8,545 nt of DNA from an uncultured Myxococcales bacterium (GTDB lineage: Bacteria > Myxococcota_A > Bradymonadia > UBA7976 > UBA1532), in assembly GCA_937896275.1 (NCBI GenBank), contig CALBMW010000305.1, forward strand, positions 1 to 8,545. Direction: 5' to 3'. The notes under the pieces were generated by a model. That model made no database searches and was not told the DNA's origin. It saw only the letters and a list, made by a program, of their open reading frames with translations. Positions 6,240 to 8,545 of this stretch are shown here, one piece after another (the stretch's first letter is position 1; each line of letters starts with the position of its first letter). A program made the position numbers and the translations under genes.

Positions 6240-7283
6240 GCGGGGGTAGTGAACGCAGTCGACCGTGCCGTCGAAGGCCACGTCGAGGGATCGCCGACGC
6301 CCGGCGGCGTCACCCGACACCTGGAAGGGGGCGTCGCTCTCGAACTCGAGCCGGCAGGCGGACATCTGAAGGTCGGTCAGGCCGGCGTCCACCATCGTGC
6401 CGTTCCACGCGCTGCGCAGCTTGGCCACTGCCATCACGGGGTGCATGTCGATGAGCCGCAGGTGGAACAGACCGGGGGTGGCGGCCGCGTACGGCATGAT
6501 GTTGAACTTGAAGCCGAAGAAGGGCGTGGTGCCGAAGCACGCCATCCGGGTGCGGCCCTCGAACACGGTTTGCCCGGGGGCGAAGCGCTCGGCGACCTCA
6601 CCGTCTGGCCCACGCCGCAGCGCGACGCCGCCGGTGTTGATGACGCGCACGTTCCACGACGGGCGCCGGATGACCAGCTCGGGCATCGACTTGCCCACCC
6701 CGGCGATCAAGTAGCCCGCGACCGTCTTGAACAGAGCGCGCGTGAAGCCAAAGCGATCGGCAGCACTCTTCAACTGTTCGTAATTGTTGAGAATATAGGC
6801 GTCCCACCCGAACCCGGCGAAGGTCGCGCGGCGCTGCCCATCGAATTTGAGCATGCCGAGGGGGATGGTCTGTGCGTGCTGCAGGTCGCGCAGATCCGCG
6901 GCGTAGTCGCGGGCGCCGAGGAAGTCGGCCACCGCGTTGCCGGTGCCCAGGCGCAAGACGGCGAAGCGGGGGCGCGGGCGGTCGGCGGCCAGCCGGTCGT
7001 GATCGGCCAGGATCTGGTGCAGCGTGTTGGCGACCGTGCCGTCGCCGCCGCCCGTGACGATCGTCCCGTAGCCCATCTCGACCACGCGCCGTGAGACGAA
7101 GCGGGCCTGCTCGAGGCTCTCGGTGAAGAAGACGTCGGCCTGGGGGGCGGCCTCGAGCACGCGGCGCCGCACGCGGCCGCCGACCCGCTTCGCGTTCTTG
7201 TTGAGGATGACGGCGACCTTGTCGCTGCGGACGCCCGGCTCGAGCGCAGGCGCGTCGTGACGTAGGGGCTGGGCCGTGCTCAT
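6234..7283 (-). CDS. Diacylglycerol kinase-like lipid kinase (YegS/DgkB superfamily)
   Basis: The product has 349 residues. The catalytic domain starts with KVAVILNKNAKRVGG (22-36), the family's opening strand, and contains the nucleotide-binding TGGGDGTVANTLHQ (77-90) and RLGTGNAVADFLG (111-123), the counterpart of the usual PLGTGNDFAR. The C-terminal half has the expected lipid kinase pattern, including GTTPFFGFKFNIMPYA (251-266) and GLFHLRLID (271-279). The usual strongly conserved DGE near the C-terminus reads FQVSGDAAG (320-328). It probably phosphorylates a lipid hydroxyl at the inner face of the membrane with ATP; diacylglycerol is one possible substrate, but none can be assigned. No membrane segment or signal peptide is seen. 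The start is ATG 7283, with GGAGG six bases before it; an ATG 24 codons upstream lies inside a 17-bp repeat array and is rejected. The gene is divergent from the oxidoreductase gene and ends inside a 24-bp repeat. Confidence 0.9.
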   Translation of the reverse strand: MSTAQPLRHDAPALEPGVRSDKVAVILNKNAKRVGGRVRRRVLEAAPQADVFFTESLEQARFVSRRVVEMGYGTIVTGGGDGTVANTLHQILADHDRLAADRPRPRFAVLRLGTGNAVADFLGARDYAADLRDLQHAQTIPLGMLKFDGQRRATFAGFGWDAYILNNYEQLKSAADRFGFTRALFKTVAGYLIAGVGKSMPELVIRRPSWNVRVINTGGVALRRGPDGEVAERFAPGQTVFEGRTRMACFGTTPFFGFKFNIMPYAAATPGLFHLRLIDMHPVMAVAKLRSAWNGTMVDAGLTDLQMSACRLEFESDAPFQVSGDAAGRRRSLDVAFDGTVDCVHYPRA

Positions 7284-7289
7284 CGCGAT

Positions 7290-7294
7290 CCTCC
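7290..7294 (-). promoter_or_regulatory. Ribosome binding site that fixes the lipid kinase start
   Basis: GGAGG on the minus strand is followed by ATCGCG and the ATG at 7283. It is the best ribosome binding site near this gene and rules against starts within the repeat array just upstream. Confidence 0.8.
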
Positions 7295-7301
7295 GAACGG
7301 T

Positions 7302-7367
7302 CAACGTCGCGGCGCTGGCAACGTCGCGGCGCTGGCAACGTCGCGGCGCTGGCAACGTCGCGGCGCT
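7302..7367. repeat. 17-bp tandem repeat, 3.9 copies, in the leader of the lipid kinase gene
   Basis: The unit CAACGTCGCGGCGCTGG occurs exactly at 7302, 7319 and 7336, with a fourth copy from 7353 that is intact for 15 bases. The copies are identical with no spacers. The array ends seven bases before the GGAGG ribosome binding site of the lipid kinase gene, so it probably lies in the 5' leader or the promoter. Seventeen is not a multiple of three, so a change in copy number would not preserve any upstream reading frame. Confidence 0.92.
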
Positions 7368-7605
7368 TCAGCAAAGCCCGTGCCATCTGACGCGCTGCGT
7401 CAATTCGGCCTGGCGCCGTGGGGGCTCGCCCGATAAGTGCGTAGGGCGCTTCGCGGTTGCGCGCCCCTGCTGCGTCGGCGGCTACCCACCATCGCGCGTC
7501 GGCCGCCCGCGCCGGGTGAGGCCTGGACGACGCCACGGCGATGGCCCGGAGCATCGGACGAACGTTCACCGGGCTTCGCTCACGAGACCCCGACGCCCGC
7601 CGCGG

Positions 7606-7635
7606 TTGACGGCGCGGTCGCCGCGGCAGTAAGCA
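7606..7635 (+). promoter_or_regulatory. Weak candidate promoter of the oxidoreductase gene
   Basis: TTGACG (7606-7611) matches five of six -35 bases. Eighteen bases later TAAGCA (7630-7635) is a poor -10 box. The TAAGCA exists only because the first 21-bp unit differs from the following unit at one or two bases, which is why I mention it. If real, the remaining repeats would be transcribed as leader. Confidence 0.22.
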
Positions 7636-7733
7636 CGGTCGCCGCGGCAGCGAGCACGGTCGCCGCGGCAGCGAGCGCGGTCGCCGCGGCAGCGAGCGCG
7701 GTCGCCGCGGCAGCAAGCACGGTCGCCGCAGCC
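7615..7733. repeat. 21-bp tandem repeat, five full copies plus a degenerate sixth
   Basis: Units start at 7615, 7636, 7657, 7678, 7699 and 7720, each opening CGGTCGCCGC. The first five share CGGTCGCCGCGGCAG and end in small variants (TAAGCA, CGAGCA, CGAGCG, CGAGCG, CAAGCA). The sixth diverges after about ten bases. There are no unique spacers, so this is not a CRISPR. The array ends a few bases before the GGAGG (7737-7741) of the oxidoreductase gene. One + strand frame would read as Ala/Val/Ser/Thr heptads, but that frame runs into the oxidoreductase gene out of phase and is not a credible gene. Confidence 0.92.
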
Positions 7734-7749
7734 GTCGGAGGGAGCAAGC

Positions 7750-8545
7750 ATGCAGGTCGCGGTCGTCGGAGCCGGGCGCTGGGGGCGCCTGCACGCGGCC
7801 AAGCTCGCGGCGGTGCCGGGGGTTCGGCTGGCGGCCGTGGTGGACGTGGACGCCGATCGCGCGGCCGCGCTGGCGGGCCTGTACCCCGGCGCGGTGGCCT
7901 GTGACCGCGTGGCGGCGCTGCCGGCGGGGGTGCAGGCCGTCACCGTCGCCGTCGACATGGGCAACCTGGCCCTCGTCGCCCGCGCCGCCCTCGCGCGCGG
8001 GCTGCACGCGCTCGTCGAGAAGCCGCTGGCCCTCGACGTCGCCACGGCCGAGGCCCTGGTGGCGGCAGCCGAGCGCCGCGATCGCGTCTTGGCGGTGGGC
8101 TTCCTCGAGCGCTTCAACCCGGCCCTGACCGTGGCGCCGGGCGCGGTTCGGCGCCTCGTGGCGCGGCGGCTCGGCCCGTCTGCGGCGGGGGCGGCGCCCC
8201 TCGATCTGGATTGGCTGGTCCACGATCTGGATCTCGCGGCGTGGCTGCTGGGCGGGCCCCTCAGCGTGGAGCGCGCGCGCTTCCGCGAGGACGATCTGCG
8301 GCTGGAGTTGGCGACGCTCGACGGACGCTCGGCCCGACTGCGCGCGGCCCGCTGCGCCCCGGTGGCTCGACGCCGGCTCTGGGCCGACGGCGCGCGCATC
8401 GATCTGGGTGGACCCGGCGACGCGTTGGCCGCCCAGATTGCAGCCTTCTGCGCAGCGGCACGCGGTCGGCCCGCCGGCGCGTTGGCCCGAGGGGAGGACG
8501 CGCTGCGGGCCCTCACGCTGATCGAGGCGGCGCGGGCGCGGGGGC
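7750..8545 (+). CDS. Gfo/Idh/MocA family NAD(P)-dependent oxidoreductase, 3' end cut by the window
   Basis: The 265 visible residues show an N-terminal Rossmann fold, with VAVVGAGRWGRLHA (3-16) carrying GxGxxG and acidic D32 at the end of the second strand. The family's EKP motif is at 90-92. VGFLERFNPAL (116-126) and LVHDLDLAAWLLG (156-168) mark the start of the substrate domain, with H158/D159 at the usual catalytic position. The ERFNP motif is typical of short (about 300-residue) members acting on sugars or sugar nucleotides, such as GnnA-like UDP-GlcNAc 3-dehydrogenases next to lpx genes; that specific role is only a possibility. The frame is open to the edge, where the family's final helix (ALRALTLIEAARA) has already appeared, so the stop is probably not far outside. 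ATG 7750 follows GGAGG (7737-7741) by eight bases. The segment between 127 and 150 looks shorter and more A/G/R-rich than usual. It is divergent from the lipid kinase gene. Confidence 0.88.
   Translation, partial: MQVAVVGAGRWGRLHAAKLAAVPGVRLAAVVDVDADRAAALAGLYPGAVACDRVAALPAGVQAVTVAVDMGNLALVARAALARGLHALVEKPLALDVATAEALVAAAERRDRVLAVGFLERFNPALTVAPGAVRRLVARRLGPSAAGAAPLDLDWLVHDLDLAAWLLGGPLSVERARFREDDLRLELATLDGRSARLRAARCAPVARRRLWADGARIDLGGPGDALAAQIAAFCAAARGRPAGALARGEDALRALTLIEAARARG

Larger units (their letters stand above)
7284..7749. other. 466-bp divergent intergenic region with two tandem arrays
   Basis: This separates the lipid kinase (minus) and oxidoreductase (plus) genes. It holds a 17-bp array next to the lipid kinase, a 21-bp array next to the oxidoreductase, and about 250 bp of unique sequence between them. 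The unique part has a 6-bp inverted repeat, TGACGC-GCT-GCGTCA (7388-7402), whose right arm overlaps a minus-strand TTGACG that could be a -35 box; I see no convincing -10 to go with it. Open frames crossing the region are biased in R, P and A, resemble no family, and depend on the repeats. I find no supportable gene or structured RNA here. Confidence 0.7.

Noticed and set aside
6044..6313. Small minus-strand frame with PDGSTTTG repeats
   Set aside because: It is a translation of the 24-bp repeat in another frame, it overlaps the lipid kinase 3' end, and its ending is Arg/Pro-rich noise.
7615..7733. CRISPR array
   Set aside because: Units are directly abutting 21-mers without unique spacers, and no cas gene is nearby.
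7437..7904. Possible small protein with Ala/Val/Ser heptads made from the 21-bp array
   Set aside because: The heptads only mirror the DNA repeat. The flanks have no family character, the start has no clear ribosome binding site, and the frame runs 155 bp into the oxidoreductase gene.
6598..8223. A 541-codon minus-strand open frame crossing the divergent region
   Set aside because: It is antisense to the oxidoreductase gene, reads through both tandem arrays as low-complexity R/P sequence, and is out of phase with the lipid kinase gene.
7566..8516. A 316-codon minus-strand open frame
   Set aside because: Antisense shadow of the Gfo/Idh/MocA gene, whose Rossmann and EKP motifs identify the coding strand.
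1..8545. Mobile element, phage, defence system or biosynthetic cluster
   Set aside because: No transposase, integrase, terminal inverted repeats, toxin-antitoxin pair or biosynthetic genes are visible, and base composition is even across the window.

Overview
The window is very GC-rich, and every gene has a strong G/C bias at the third codon position. It looks like a chromosomal housekeeping region of a high-GC Gram-negative bacterium. A Myxococcota (former Deltaproteobacteria) relative is my best guess, because a two-half DUF507 protein, a soluble REC-histidine kinase, a YegS-type lipid kinase and repeat-rich intergenic DNA sit together. That placement is inference, since no rRNA or marker gene is present to confirm it. 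I see no tRNA, rRNA, insertion sequence, phage gene, CRISPR array or defence gene.

Layout, left part (1-5468, all + strand): the 3' part of a CCA tRNA nucleotidyltransferase gene overlaps by 4 nt (ATGA) a gene for a soluble receiver-histidine kinase. After a 100-nt gap with a possible promoter come three overlapping genes: a group I cysteine desulfurase, the tRNA 2-thiouridylase mnmA (10-nt overlap) and ribonuclease III rnc (14-nt overlap). The desulfurase probably supplies persulfide sulfur to MnmA for s2U34 in tRNA. Together with cca and rnc, this part of the window is mainly about RNA maturation, with one signalling gene inserted between.

Right part (5469-8545): a DUF507 gene on the minus strand converges on rnc with only 19 nt between the stop codons, and it has its own promoter candidate. 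Upstream of it, also on the minus strand, is a diacylglycerol-kinase-like lipid kinase gene. A 466-nt divergent intergenic region separates that gene from a + strand Gfo/Idh/MocA oxidoreductase gene that runs off the right edge.

The least ordinary feature is a set of three short tandem arrays with different unit lengths. A 24-bp unit carries the lipid kinase stop codon, a 17-bp unit lies just before the lipid kinase ribosome binding site, and a 21-bp unit lies just before the oxidoreductase ribosome binding site. Two perfect GC palindromes lie between the lipid kinase and DUF507 genes. No clear new multi-gene system is visible. The findings worth follow-up are these arrays, the kinase coupled to cca, and the internally duplicated DUF507 protein.
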